Both the position numbers and the translations under genes were made by a program. The notes beneath the pieces are model-generated. The model did no database searches and was not told the origin of the DNA. It was given only the letters and a program-made list of their open reading frames with translations. This document shows positions 1 through 7,613 of a stretch of DNA of 31,594 nt, in pieces (within the stretch, counting starts at the first letter, position 1; every line of letters begins with the position of its first letter). Location of the stretch: contig JBBITW010000018.1 in NCBI GenBank assembly GCA_037440525.1, positions 1 through 31,594 of the forward strand. The letters are read 5' to 3'. This DNA is from JBBITW01 sp037440525 (lineage in GTDB: Bacteria > Desulfobacterota > BSN033 > UBA1163).

Positions 1-64
1 AAGCCCTTCAGCGCCGATGATACTGCATGGGAAACTGTGTGGGAAAGTAGGACGTTGCCAAGAT
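1..64 (+). rRNA. rrf: 5S ribosomal RNA, 3' part (5' end outside window)
   Basis: The first ~64 bases match the conserved 3' half of bacterial 5S rRNA: the AGCGCCGATGATACTGC segment, a variable hairpin (CATGGG/TGTGTG), then GGGAAAGTAGGACGTTGCCA. A strong hairpin follows at once (74-99). The 5' half lies before position 1. The exact 3' end is uncertain by a few bases. The left edge of the window is therefore the tail of an rRNA operon read left to right. Confidence 0.93.
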
Positions 65-73
65 CTTTGAATT

Positions 74-99
74 AAATGCCCACCAAAAGGTGGGCATTT
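74..99 (+). terminator. Rho-independent terminator of the rRNA operon
   Basis: A perfect 11-bp stem (AAATGCCCACC at 74-84 and GGTGGGCATTT at 89-99) with an AAAA loop is followed by a T-rich stretch (CAATTTT). It lies about 10 bases after the 5S 3' end, as expected for the end of an rrn operon. Confidence 0.88.
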
Positions 100-124
100 C
101 AATTTTAAATCCTTTTAAAAGATA

Positions 125-347
125 GAGAGCTCTAAAAAGCCCTAAAATAAAACTGGGGAGGTAGGGTTTCAAACCCTTTGAATGCGGGCACTGAGAAGTT
201 AAATTGCTAACAATCGTTTAAAAGAAAATCAAGTATTTTTAGGGTATTAATCGATAGTGCCGTACTATTAAAGGTATCCGCTCAAAGGCTTTTAACCCCA
301 CCTCCCCAGTCCAAAAATTCGTTTTTAATAATTTATCAGAAATCTCA
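125..347. repeat. MITE-like element family 1, copy 1
   Basis: About 223 bp with nested inverted ends. An inner arm (ACTGGGGAGGTAGGG, 152-166) pairs with CCCCACCTCCCCAGT ending at 310. Outer arms GAGAGCTCT (125-133) and a degenerate TCAGAAATCTC (336-346) lie beyond. A second full copy in opposite orientation lies at 12006-12230 and a right-end fragment at 7374-7437. It fills most of the gap between the rrn terminator and the next gene. It has no coding capacity, so if mobile it must be moved by a transposase elsewhere. It could also be a structured repeat rather than a transposon derivative. Confidence 0.75.
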
Positions 348-387
348 GGTAGAATCATCTTATAAATTTGTCCAAAAAGGAAGCCCT

Positions 388-1263
388 ATGAGATTAAAAG
401 ATCAGCTCAATGATCAAGCTTTTTGGATAAAGAAGGTTATCGAAGATTTTATTAATAATTCAGATGAAAATACCCTACAAAACAATGGAGATGATAAGGC
501 CTGGGCAGAGCCACTAATTGGATTCTCAAGGGGTGATGACATCCTCTATAGAGAATTCAAGGAACATATAGGTCCTTTTTACTGGACACCAATAGAGATA
601 TTCAATTCAACCTTTCCTATGTTGAAAATATCTCCGGATGAGCTCACAGTTATAAGTTGGATACTACCTCAGACAGAGATGACAAAAGAAGATAATCGTA
701 AAGAGACAACCTATCCATCTGAAAGATGGGCTCGCTCGCGTATCTATGGTGAGATAGTTAATGAGAAGCTAAGAAGACACGTTGTTTCGGTTTTAAAGGA
801 GTCAGGTTATGAAGCCTTGGCTCCTACCCTTTCTCCACTATGGGGACAAGAGATGTCTGAACGTTATGGCATGGCTTCAAACTGGTCTGAAAGGCATGCT
901 GCATATGCATCGGGGCTTGGAACCTTTGGTCTATGTGATGGCCTCATAACGCCAGCAGGTAAGGCAATGCGATGTGGATCAGTAGTTGCTAATATAAAGA
1001 TTACTCCGACCCCAAGACCTTATGTGGATCATCATGCCTACTGTCTATTTTATACAAAAGGTATTTGTAAGAAGTGCATCTCCCGTTGCCCTGCAGGAGC
1101 TATTAGTGAAGATGGGCATGATAAGAAAAGGTGCAGGGAGTATATATCCGGTAAAATTAAGAATTATGTAAAGTCAAATTTTGGTTTTGAGGGATATGGT
1201 TGTGGGCTATGCCAAACAGCTGTTCCCTGCGAGTCTAAAATCCCTACTGAGAAGGATATATAA
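388..1263 (+). CDS. QueG-like (epoxyqueuosine reductase-related) 4Fe-4S protein
   Basis: 291 residues. A central segment (about residues 175-200, AGLGTFGLCDGLITP then GKAMRCGSVV) is typical of proteins annotated as epoxyqueuosine reductase-like. The C-terminal third carries two clusters of cysteines: C219, C227, C230, C234-P and C272, C275, C281, consistent with two [4Fe-4S] clusters. The start at 388 is supported by AAGGAAG upstream. True QueG is a cobalamin-dependent tRNA-modifying reductase; this protein is shorter, lacks the HEAT-repeat tail, and its second cysteine motif ends C-x5-C rather than CP, so tRNA modification is not assured. Such stand-alone relatives are common in anaerobes with unknown substrate. 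It is monocistronic and convergent with lnt. Confidence 0.7.
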   Translation: MRLKDQLNDQAFWIKKVIEDFINNSDENTLQNNGDDKAWAEPLIGFSRGDDILYREFKEHIGPFYWTPIEIFNSTFPMLKISPDELTVISWILPQTEMTKEDNRKETTYPSERWARSRIYGEIVNEKLRRHVVSVLKESGYEALAPTLSPLWGQEMSERYGMASNWSERHAAYASGLGTFGLCDGLITPAGKAMRCGSVVANIKITPTPRPYVDHHAYCLFYTKGICKKCISRCPAGAISEDGHDKKRCREYISGKIKNYVKSNFGFEGYGCGLCQTAVPCESKIPTEKDI

Positions 1264-1365
1264 ACCTGAATTGATAAGGGTTAAATTTAGGCCTGAGAGG
1301 TTCTAATAAATAGGCTATACTCTAATCTTCTTACATTAAAGTGGAGAGGATCAATTGAAGAAAAT

Positions 1366-2892
1366 TCAGATGTTTCTGGTTAATTTTTGAATCATAATTA
1401 AAGAAAGGAAGGCAATTGAGATTAGAGAACAGATCCAGGCAAAGATGTCTCCATATTGTGTATAGAAGGTTTTGTAATTGGATAGACGAATCGTTTCATT
1501 CATTACTTCTTCTTTAAAGAGGCGACCCTTTTCTATAATCCTTCCCTTAGCATCGATAAAACCACTGATTCCTGTGTTCGCTGCCCTTGCAATGAAAACC
1601 CTGTTTTCTACTGCCCTAAAGACAGCCATTGAGAAGTGCTGATATGGAGCAGATGTTTTGCCAAACCATGCATCATTGGTTATGGTTACTAAAAAGTTTG
1701 CCCCTTTTTTTACAAATCTTCGACATAGATCAGGGAAGATGATTTCAAAACAGATAAGCACACCAAATTTCCCATTACGAAGAGAAAAATTAAAAATCTC
1801 ATTTCCAGGCTTGAAGTTTCCAATTCCTTCTCCCAAAGAGCCTAATGAAATATACTCTCCAAGTGGAACATACTCGCCATAGGGGACAAGATGAATCTTA
1901 TCATATCGCCCAACGACTTTACCTGACGGGTCAAGTAGCAGGGCTCTATTATAATGGTTTACCTTCCCGTTTTCTACTTTATAAGCAGGGGTTCCAAAGA
2001 GAAGGAAAGCTTCTGTTTTTTTAGGTATCTCAAATATTAGTGATTGATACCCTTTTTCATCCTGAAAGAAGAATGGTGTGGCTGTCTCAGGCCAGATGAT
2101 TAAGTCTGGTTTCTCTTGAGCCACCTTGAGAGAGAGCCTTTCGTAGATCCTTAATGTCTCCTGTTGAAAAGATTCATTCCATTTAATGGATTGATCAATA
2201 TTTCCCTGGACTAAACCAATCTTTACTGAAGGATTTTTAGTAATCTGACGATCAACCATACCTATACTTACATACCCATAGATGAGGAAACCAAGAAGGA
2301 TAAGGATGGTTATTATCACTTCCCGAAGTGGAAATCTCCTATTTATCCACTGGCAGAAAACTTGATAGAGGGTAATATTGACTAATACGATTATAAATGA
2401 AAGACCATATACACCCGTAATTTCAGCCATCTGTATTAACGGAAGATTTAGATACTGAGAATGTCCAAGGTTTGCCCATGGAAATCCTGTAAGGAGAAAA
2501 GATCGAAGATATTCTAAGGAGACCCATAGAACAGGGGCAAAAACAATGAAGTGGATTCTTAGGTTAATCTGGATGAGTCGATATAAAAGGGTGAAAGAAC
2601 CGATGAAGAGACTTAAGTATATTACAAGAAGTAGAAGAATCAAAATACTTAAAATGAGAGGGACATTCCCGTAAGTATGAACAGCTATTAGAATCCAGTA
2701 AAGGATACCAAGAAAAGAGGTAAAGCCAGTTATTAAGCCAAGTTTAAAACTATGATATAATTTTTTCCCTTCAATGGCATAAAAGAGCGGGATCAAAGAA
2801 ACCCAGGCTAAGAATTCAAGATCAAAATTTGGGAATGATAGGATCAGGAGAATTCCTGAGATGAGGCTTAATAAAATGTCCTTTTTTTTCAT
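1366..2892 (-). CDS. lnt: Apolipoprotein N-acyltransferase
   Basis: Inner-membrane enzyme that adds the third acyl chain to the N-terminal cysteine of lipoproteins. About 508 residues. The N-terminal ~210 residues are a series of hydrophobic membrane segments; the C-terminal half is a nitrilase-fold domain. The catalytic triad is visible: E269 in IIWPETATPFF, K332 in YDKIHLVPYGEY and C381 in VLICFEIIFPDLC, matching E. coli Glu267/Lys335/Cys387 in order and spacing. An in-frame TTG lies two codons upstream (2898), but the ATG at 2892 is the more ordinary start; neither has a clear Shine-Dalgarno. It supports lipoprotein maturation and hence a diderm envelope. It is downstream of mlaA but separated by a repeat copy, so it may have its own promoter. 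Confidence 0.94.
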   Translation of the reverse strand: MKKKDILLSLISGILLILSFPNFDLEFLAWVSLIPLFYAIEGKKLYHSFKLGLITGFTSFLGILYWILIAVHTYGNVPLILSILILLLLVIYLSLFIGSFTLLYRLIQINLRIHFIVFAPVLWVSLEYLRSFLLTGFPWANLGHSQYLNLPLIQMAEITGVYGLSFIIVLVNITLYQVFCQWINRRFPLREVIITILILLGFLIYGYVSIGMVDRQITKNPSVKIGLVQGNIDQSIKWNESFQQETLRIYERLSLKVAQEKPDLIIWPETATPFFFQDEKGYQSLIFEIPKKTEAFLLFGTPAYKVENGKVNHYNRALLLDPSGKVVGRYDKIHLVPYGEYVPLGEYISLGSLGEGIGNFKPGNEIFNFSLRNGKFGVLICFEIIFPDLCRRFVKKGANFLVTITNDAWFGKTSAPYQHFSMAVFRAVENRVFIARAANTGISGFIDAKGRIIEKGRLFKEEVMNETIRLSNYKTFYTQYGDIFAWICSLISIAFLSLIMIQKLTRNI

Positions 2893-2943
2893 GCACAAAT
2901 CTTAAAAAATAAGAGGCTAATTTTCAAGGAAGGTAATTAGAAT

Positions 2944-3103
2944 CTAAATTGAGCGATTCTATATTGTCATTGTGAGGCAAAGCCACTGCATTTTCTTACA
3001 AATTGTTATTCCGAGCGAAGCGAGGAATCTATAAGATTGCCACGCCCTTCGGGCTCGCAACGACTGATAAAGAAAGGCTTTTTATAAAAATAGACAATGA
3101 ATT
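2944..3103. repeat. Interspersed inverted-repeat element family 2, copy A
   Basis: Begins with CTAAATTGAGCGATTC, the family's terminal repeat, and contains TATTCCGAGCGAAGCGAGG, ATCTATAAGATTGCCACGCC, CTTCGGGCTCGCAACGACTG and AAGGCTTTTTAT. The right terminal repeat is degenerate (AATAGACAATGAATT). It lies between lnt and mlaA, and its right end sits just outside the 3' end of mlaA (3114). Small open frames across it are repeat artefacts. Confidence 0.75.
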
Positions 3104-3113
3104 CTATGAGATT

Positions 3114-4013
3114 TTACCTCTCTTTTATTTTATGCTGGCGATTCTGATAATAGGCATCCCTTTTGGCAATGTAAGGGTCAACGGTGACTTTTATAAAATC
3201 TTCATATTCTCCAATTCTTAGAGAGGTTTCATTGACTCGCTCATAGGAGCGAATGGCAAGATTTACTGGAATGGAATGGATTAGATAGTTTTGTGGATCA
3301 AGAAAAAGGTCTCCTGCATAACCTATTGTGTCTCTTAAACATGAAGCGCCAAGGATTGGCCATTCAATATAGAATAAAGAACCAATTCCCCAGAATCCGA
3401 GGGTCTGTCCAAAATCTTCATCCTTTCTCTCAATCCCCAATTCTTTTTTTGCAGGATCAAGAAAACCCGCAAGCCCAAGGGTGGAATTCAAAACAAAACG
3501 AAATGTCTCAGTTCCAACACATTTGAAATTAAATTGTAGAAGACAATTTGCAACACGAATAGGGGTGGTTAGATTTGAAAAGAAATTTCTAATTCCTATT
3601 CTCAAATCCTCAGGGACAACCTCCTTATAACCAGTAGCAACTGGTTTTAAAACCCAGAAGTAGAGCCTATCATTAAAATGGAAGAAGACACGATTAATTG
3701 GTTCAAGGGGATCAGGGATTGTATCATTGGCTTCATTGGATGTTTTAATAATACTTTCTTGAGGATCAGGTTCTTCTCTTTTCTCAGCAAGCAAGATAAT
3801 ATGATCTTCCGAGGTCATCAAAGTTCCAGAAGAGATAGGATCGGTATTTTGAAGTTCATTGCCTGAAGTCAATTCTGAGATTTCTTCAGGATAGAGGAGA
3901 ACGAATGAATCCTTTTCTGGATCGAATAGAAATGAATCTTGAGCATAACATTTTGGAAATAAAATACTTGAACAAAGTATCATAAGAAAAAAAACCAGCG
4001 AAAGTATTTTCAT
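3114..4013 (-). CDS. mlaA: MlaA/VacJ family outer-membrane phospholipid transport protein
   Basis: 299 residues. The N-terminus is a signal peptide (MKILSLVFFLMILCSSILF...CYAQ); no good lipobox is seen, so it may be cleaved by signal peptidase I rather than be a lipoprotein as in E. coli. The family signature DPLEPINRVFFHFNDRLYFW starts near residue 96, followed by NFFSNLTTPIRVANCLLQ, FRFVLNSTLGLAGFLDPA and GFWGIGSLFYIEWPILGASC. MlaA removes mislocalised phospholipid from the outer leaflet and hands it to MlaC. GGAGG lies 7 bases before the ATG. A 287-bp gap with a family 2 repeat separates it from mlaC. The stretch between signal peptide and domain (about residues 26-95) is Ser/Glu-rich and longer than in E. 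coli. Confidence 0.92.
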   Translation of the reverse strand: MKILSLVFFLMILCSSILFPKCYAQDSFLFDPEKDSFVLLYPEEISELTSGNELQNTDPISSGTLMTSEDHIILLAEKREEPDPQESIIKTSNEANDTIPDPLEPINRVFFHFNDRLYFWVLKPVATGYKEVVPEDLRIGIRNFFSNLTTPIRVANCLLQFNFKCVGTETFRFVLNSTLGLAGFLDPAKKELGIERKDEDFGQTLGFWGIGSLFYIEWPILGASCLRDTIGYAGDLFLDPQNYLIHSIPVNLAIRSYERVNETSLRIGEYEDFIKVTVDPYIAKRDAYYQNRQHKIKER

Positions 4014-4063
4014 ACAATTCCTCCGATTCCTTTTAGATATCCCCCATTTTAATCTTAATGCAT

Positions 4064-4249
4064 AAGCCTTTATCCATCAGTTATTGCAAGTACCCCGCAC
4101 TTGATGCAGGGCGTGGCAATCAGACGAAGTCATTGAAAGCCCGAAGGGCGTGGCAATCTTATAGATTCTTGGCTCCGCTCGGAATGACAATTTGGAAGAG
4201 AATGCCTCAACTTCACCCTGCAATGACAATCTCGAATCGCTCAATTTAG
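4064..4249. repeat. Interspersed inverted-repeat element family 2, copy B (inverted)
   Basis: Reverse-oriented copy ending with AATCGCTCAATTTAG (4235-4249), the family terminal repeat, and containing CCCGAAGGGCGTGGCAATCT, TATAGATTCTTGGCTCCGCT, CGGAATGACA and CAATGACAATCTCGAATCGC. The left end lacks a clear terminal repeat; it begins at AAGCCTTTATCCATCAGTTA, matching the other copies' AAAGGCTT end. It occupies the gap between mlaC and mlaA. Confidence 0.72.
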
Positions 4250-4300
4250 ATCCCTATAAAACGATTAGAACCTGTTCAACAACTCAAAATATGTTGAAGA

Positions 4301-4909
4301 TTAATTAGACCCCGTTTTGGCCTTAATTCTTTTAATCAGCTCTTTATATGATGATTTTACAATGATATCATTAAATTGAGTTCGATAGTTATTGACTAAA
4401 CTAACACCCTCAACCACAAAGTCATAGACAAGCCATTGTGAACCTTTCTTCAATAGTCTATATTCAACATTGATTACCTGATCTTTTGGAGTGTATATCT
4501 TAACCTTTACCGATCCATAATCTCTATCCAAACTCTCCCCTTCATAAATAATCTTATTCCAGGTGTAGCCCTCTACCTTATCCATATAGACCCGTTCAAG
4601 TAGCTCTTTATAGAGCATTATAAATTCCTTCTTCTCTTCAGGAGTCCTTTGTGCCCAGTGTCGGGCGAGAGAACGACGGGCCATCTCCTCCCAATCAAAA
4701 CGTTCATCCACTGCCTTGAGGATTAGATTCCTTCGTTCTTTTGCTTTCTGGGGTGCCTTTAAAGAGGGATCTGACAGAATCGAAAGAACTTTGTCTGTGG
4801 TTTGCTTGATACTCTCTGTAGGTTCTCCTGCAAAGATTTGATTTGCGATTCCAAAAAGGATTAATGATAAAGAGATGAGTTTGCTCAATCGATACATCAA
4901 CATAATCAT
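4301..4909 (-). CDS. mlaC: MlaC family periplasmic phospholipid-binding protein
   Basis: 202 residues with the chosen start. Signal peptide MIMLMYRLSKLISLSLILFG...FAG, then the tol-pal/Ttg2 (MlaC) fold with typical segments FDWEEMARRSLARHWAQRTP, EEKKEFIMLYKELLERVY and QWLVYDFVVEGVSLVNNYRT. It shuttles phospholipid between outer-membrane MlaA and the inner-membrane MlaFED complex. The frame is open to an ATG at 4939, but GAGGAAGGG (4913-4921) sits correctly before the ATG at 4909 and the shorter form gives a proper signal peptide. The ribosome-binding site overlaps the mlaD stop codon, which implies coupled translation. Confidence 0.9.
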   Translation of the reverse strand: MIMLMYRLSKLISLSLILFGIANQIFAGEPTESIKQTTDKVLSILSDPSLKAPQKAKERRNLILKAVDERFDWEEMARRSLARHWAQRTPEEKKEFIMLYKELLERVYMDKVEGYTWNKIIYEGESLDRDYGSVKVKIYTPKDQVINVEYRLLKKGSQWLVYDFVVEGVSLVNNYRTQFNDIIVKSSYKELIKRIKAKTGSN

Positions 4910-4912
4910 ATA

Positions 4913-4921
4913 CCCTTCCTC
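4913..4921 (-). promoter_or_regulatory. Ribosome-binding site deciding the mlaC start
   Basis: On the minus strand GAGGAAGGG overlaps the mlaD TGA stop (4920-4922) and lies 3-4 bases before ATG at 4909, with the GAGGA core about 7 bases away. It favours the start at 4909 over the in-frame ATG at 4939, which lies inside the mlaD coding end. Confidence 0.6.
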
Positions 4922-5360
4922 AGATTTTTTCAAAAACAAATTTTGATATTAGTTCTTCCAAATCTATTGATGGTTGGGTTTCACGGATTTTGCCTCCATG
5001 CGGAATGAACTTATCTGATCCTCCAGGTGTGATCTCGATATATTTTTCTCCCACCAAACCCCTTGTCTTAATAGAAGCAATGGCATCCTCATGAAGTTTA
5101 ACATTTGGTTGTATACTCATAATCACATGGGCCTGATAGTTTTCAAGTGTTATGCTTTTAACACGTCCAACCTCCACACCTGCCAGTATAATGTTTGAGC
5201 CAGTTTTTAGGCCTCCGCTGTTTGAGAAAATGGCGTGAACCTCATAGCTTTCTCTTCCTAAGATCTCCATCTTACCGAGTTTAATAGAGAGATAACCCAG
5301 ACAGATAAGACCTGCAAGGACAAATAATCCAACCGCCAGTTCAATATCAAATCTTTTCAT
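4920..5360 (-). CDS. mlaD: MlaD family MCE-domain protein of the phospholipid ABC transporter
   Basis: 146 residues. One N-terminal membrane helix (about residues 9-28, VGLFVLAGLICLGYLSIKLG), then a single MCE domain (about 38-115) with SNSGGLKTGSNIILAGVEVG, RVKSITL, IKTRGLVGEKYIEITPGG. MCE proteins form a hexameric ring in the periplasm attached to MlaE/MlaF and receive or deliver lipid to MlaC. It is shorter than E. coli MlaD (about 183) through a brief C-terminal tail, which is common outside Enterobacteria. GAGGTGGG lies before the ATG. A 57-bp AT-rich spacer separates it from mlaF. Confidence 0.92.
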   Translation of the reverse strand: MKRFDIELAVGLFVLAGLICLGYLSIKLGKMEILGRESYEVHAIFSNSGGLKTGSNIILAGVEVGRVKSITLENYQAHVIMSIQPNVKLHEDAIASIKTRGLVGEKYIEITPGGSDKFIPHGGKIRETQPSIDLEELISKFVFEKI

Positions 5361-5417
5361 CTTCCCACCTCAATATTATTAACGCCACATATATAAATAT
5401 AACATAATAATATAATT

Positions 5418-6170
5418 TCAATAAAATTTCATTGATCCTCCAGTAGCTCCTTTGATAAACTGTTGTATTACAGGATCCTTAGAGGAGAGTATTTCATCAG
5501 GAGTTCCTATTGCCCAGATTATCCCTTCATTGAGCATGGCAACTTTATGTGCAATCTGGAAGACCCTTGAAAGCTCATGACTGACAATGATCCCTGTAAA
5601 GCCAAGGTTCTGATGGATCGATTTGATTAGATCGAGGATAGTATGAGCAATGATCGGATCAAGGCCTGTTGTTGGTTCATCGAAGATCATGATTTCAGGG
5701 CCTCTTACGAGAGCTCGTGCAAGAGCAGTGCGCTTTATCATACCTCCACTTAATTCGGCGGGGAACTTATTTTCTGCTCCAGAGAGACCCACGAGCTCAA
5801 GTTCGTAAAGGACTTTTTTTCTAATCTCATCTTCGCTGAGCTTTGTCTTTTCCCTGAGAGGAAATGCTACATTATCGAAAACTGTAAAGGAGGAAAAAAG
5901 TGCACCACTCTGGAAGAGAAAACCGAAACGACTTCTCAACTCCTCGAGTTCATTTCCCTTCAAATGGCATATATCTTTTCCATCTATGAAGACATGTCCC
6001 CTGTCGGGCTTCATCAATCCAACCACATGTTTAAGGATAACACTCTTTCCATGACCGCTTCCTCCAATTAAGGCAAGGATTTCACCTTTATTTATCTCCA
6101 GTGATACCCCTTTTAAGACGGAAAATCCATTAAACGATTTGTGAATATCTTCTATTCTAATCATCTCCAC
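5418..6170 (-). CDS. mlaF: ATP-binding subunit of the Mla phospholipid transporter
   Basis: 250-residue ABC ATPase. Walker A GGSGHGKS (about residues 36-43; the usual Ser between the Gly residues is His), Q-loop region FLFQSGALFSSFTVFDNVAF, signature LSGGMIKRTALARAL, Walker B MIFDEPTTGLDP and switch His in IIVSHELSRVF. The LSGGM signature with M-x-K-R is characteristic of the MlaF/Ttg2A branch. It energises lipid movement through MlaE. The start is one base after the mlaE stop, so the two are translationally coupled. Confidence 0.94.
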   Translation of the reverse strand: MEMIRIEDIHKSFNGFSVLKGVSLEINKGEILALIGGSGHGKSVILKHVVGLMKPDRGHVFIDGKDICHLKGNELEELRSRFGFLFQSGALFSSFTVFDNVAFPLREKTKLSEDEIRKKVLYELELVGLSGAENKFPAELSGGMIKRTALARALVRGPEIMIFDEPTTGLDPIIAHTILDLIKSIHQNLGFTGIIVSHELSRVFQIAHKVAMLNEGIIWAIGTPDEILSSKDPVIQQFIKGATGGSMKFY

Positions 6171-6171
6171 C

Positions 6172-6939
6172 TCAAAAGAGAAGAGAAGTCATTACATAAT
6201 CCCAAAAGAGAATTAAAACCGAGGAAAGCACGACAGCCTGTGTCGTGGCACGACTAACACCTTCGGCACCGAAGCCTGCATTGTATCCCTTATAACAACA
6301 GACCCACGTGATCAGGATTCCAAAGCTGAGGGATTTATAAATCCCCTCCAAAACATCTTCTAACATCACATAATTAGCCATTTCTCCAAAGTAGGTACCT
6401 TCACCAACCCCCAACAATTTCCCTCCAATCAGATAACCGCCAAATATACCCACTACATCAAAAATTGAGGTCAGCAGGGGAAGCGCTATAATTCCTGCAA
6501 TAAGTTTCGGGACTACGAGATATCGGAATGGGTTTAAACCCATAAGCTCAATTGCATCTATCTGTTCGCTAATTCTCATTATCCCAATTTCGGCAGTCAT
6601 GGCAGAGCCTGCCCTTCCTGTAACCATCAATGCCGTAAGAACAGGCCCCAATTCTTTTATCAGAGAAAGTGCAACCATGGGACCGAGAAGGGCTGCAGAA
6701 CCAAAACGGTTAAGTGTATAGAATCCCTGAAGTCCAAGGACCATCCCTGAGAAGGCCCCTGTGAGGAATATAACCAGGGTGGACTGAAATCCAATAAACC
6801 AGACCTGTCTAAAAATCCATGAGAACTTTAATGGTGGTGTAGTTGCACAAAAAAAGGCAGTAACTAAAAAGAGGCCCATTTGTCCCATTCGACGAAGACA
6901 ATATATAGATAGGCCCCCTAACTTTTTTATTAAATTCAT
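6172..6939 (-). CDS. mlaE: MlaE family permease of the phospholipid ABC transporter
   Basis: About 255 residues from the ATG at 6939; an in-frame TTG at 6957 is a weaker alternative, and neither has a clear Shine-Dalgarno. It has the MlaE/YrbE signature segments GFQSTLVIFLTGAFSGMVLG, FGSAALLGPMVALSLIKELG, PVLTALMVTGRAGSAMTAEI and GLNPFRYLVVPKLIAGIIAL, with five to six membrane segments. It forms the inner-membrane channel with MlaF and MlaD. Gene order E-F-D-C (then A) differs slightly from E. coli mlaFEDCB, and no STAS-domain mlaB is present. First gene of the mla operon; a candidate promoter/operator lies immediately upstream. Confidence 0.93.
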   Translation of the reverse strand: MNLIKKLGGLSIYCLRRMGQMGLFLVTAFFCATTPPLKFSWIFRQVWFIGFQSTLVIFLTGAFSGMVLGLQGFYTLNRFGSAALLGPMVALSLIKELGPVLTALMVTGRAGSAMTAEIGIMRISEQIDAIELMGLNPFRYLVVPKLIAGIIALPLLTSIFDVVGIFGGYLIGGKLLGVGEGTYFGEMANYVMLEDVLEGIYKSLSFGILITWVCCYKGYNAGFGAEGVSRATTQAVVLSSVLILFWDYVMTSLLF

Positions 6940-6947
6940 AAAAAATA

Positions 6948-6978
6948 ATTTTGACAAATTTTATCATGGATGTCAAAA
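6948..6978 (-). promoter_or_regulatory. Candidate promoter with overlapping palindrome upstream of mlaE
   Basis: Read on the minus strand there is TTGACA (6971-6976), a 17-base spacer and CAAAAT (6948-6953, 4 of 6 to TATAAT). The -35 box lies in an inverted repeat, TTTTGACA (6949-6956) and TGTCAAAA (6971-6978), 8-bp perfect arms 14 bases apart, which could be an operator. The short distance to the ATG at 6939 would give an almost leaderless transcript. Inferred from sequence pattern only. Confidence 0.28.
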
Positions 6979-6989
6979 ATTTTTAATTA

Positions 6990-7373
6990 GGTCTCTGAGA
7001 AAATGAACAAATTCCCCCTCACCTCTTCCCTATCCTCAAGGGGTTGTGTCGTAATGTCATTCTGAGTCTTTAGCCGAAGAATCGAAGAATCTATGTTTTA
7101 TAAGGGTCTGAATTCTATAGATTCCTCACTTCGCTCGGAATGACACCACTCTGTTGTCATTTCGAGGCGTTAGCCGAGAAATCTTTCCTAAGGTTCCTCG
7201 CTTCGCTCGGAATGGCAGAAAAAGGAGGCTCGGAATGACAGAGAAAGGAGGCTCGGAATGACAGAAAAAGGAGGCTTGGAATGACAAACATGGCATACAC
7301 CTCATTGCGATACAGCCTCAAGGGGAGAGGATTAAGGTGAGGGGGATAAGCTCCTGCCTGAGGCAGGCAGGTA
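6990..7373. repeat. Gene-free composite of short interspersed repeats
   Basis: No credible gene lies here. It holds several pieces: an inverted pair CCCCCTCACCTCTTCCC (about 7014-7030) and AGGTGAGGGGG (near 7337-7347); repeated TCATTCTGAG/TCACTTCGCTCGGAATGACA units (7053-7210), which belong to the same word family as the family 2 elements; a 3.4-copy tandem array (7208-7286); and a perfect small palindrome CTGCCTGAGGCAG (about 7355-7367). It appears to be layered insertions of extragenic repeats. Confidence 0.65.
7208..7286. repeat. Tandem 23-bp repeat, 3.4 copies
   Basis: Units at 7208-7230, 7231-7253 and 7254-7276 plus a partial at 7277-7286. The consensus begins CGGAATGACAG and continues AAAAAGGAGGCT, with one or two differences per unit. 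Units are directly adjacent, so there are no spacers and this is not a CRISPR. It lies inside the composite repeat zone. Confidence 0.85.
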
Positions 7374-7437
7374 AAGGCTTTTCCATCCCATCTCCCCAGT
7401 CTATAAAATTCTTTTTAAATACTTTTTTCAGAAACCT
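7374..7437. repeat. MITE-like element family 1, right-end fragment
   Basis: AAAGGCTTTTCCATCCC, TCTCCCCAGTCTATAA, TCTTTTTAAATAC and TTTTTTCAGAAACC align in order with the reverse complement of the left end of copy 2 (12006-12060) and with the right end of copy 1 (290-347). The rest of a third element is absent or replaced by the composite repeats to its left. Confidence 0.65.
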
Positions 7438-7494
7438 ATTAACGTGGCAATTGATAGTTGATAGTAAAATGGTGATATACTTTTTATCAGGTAT

Positions 7495-7613
7495 CTAAAT
7501 TGAGCGATTCAAGATTGTCATTCCGAGCGGAGCGAGGAATCTATGAGATTGCCCCGCAACGACTGATCCGCTTTTTGCGGAAAGGCTTTTAGTAAAAAAA
7601 TCGCTCAATTTAA
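7495..7613. repeat. Interspersed inverted-repeat element family 2, copy C (short)
   Basis: 119 bp bounded by near-perfect terminal inverted repeats CTAAATTGAGCGATT (7495-7509) and AATCGCTCAATTTAA (about 7599-7613). The middle has TTCCGAGCGGAGCGAGG, ATCTATGAGATTGCCCC, GCAACGACTGATCCG and GCGGAAAGGCTTTTAGTAAA. It lacks the CACGCCCTTCGGGCT block of copies A, B and D. Its right terminal repeat contains the stop codon of the HD-domain gene. Confidence 0.85.

Noticed and set aside
1264..1365. Terminator or small gene between the QueG-like gene and lnt
   Set aside because: The 102-bp convergent gap shows no strong hairpin and no open frame with a ribosome-binding site.
3003..3221. Small plus-strand open frame over repeat copy A (also 4058-4249 and 8502-8708 over copies B and D)
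   Set aside because: These frames consist largely of the translated interspersed repeat (RAERGICEIATPFGLATTD-like words in two of them) and continue into the reverse strand of real genes or gaps. They have no own ribosome-binding sites; such peptides are repeat artefacts.
4275..4298. Weak hairpin TTCAACA/TGTTGAA just past the mlaC stop as a terminator
   Set aside because: Only 7 bp, AT-rich, 10-base loop and no U tract; not enough to call a terminator.
7208..7286. Possible CRISPR array
   Set aside because: The 23-bp units are directly adjacent with no unique spacers, and no cas gene is present.
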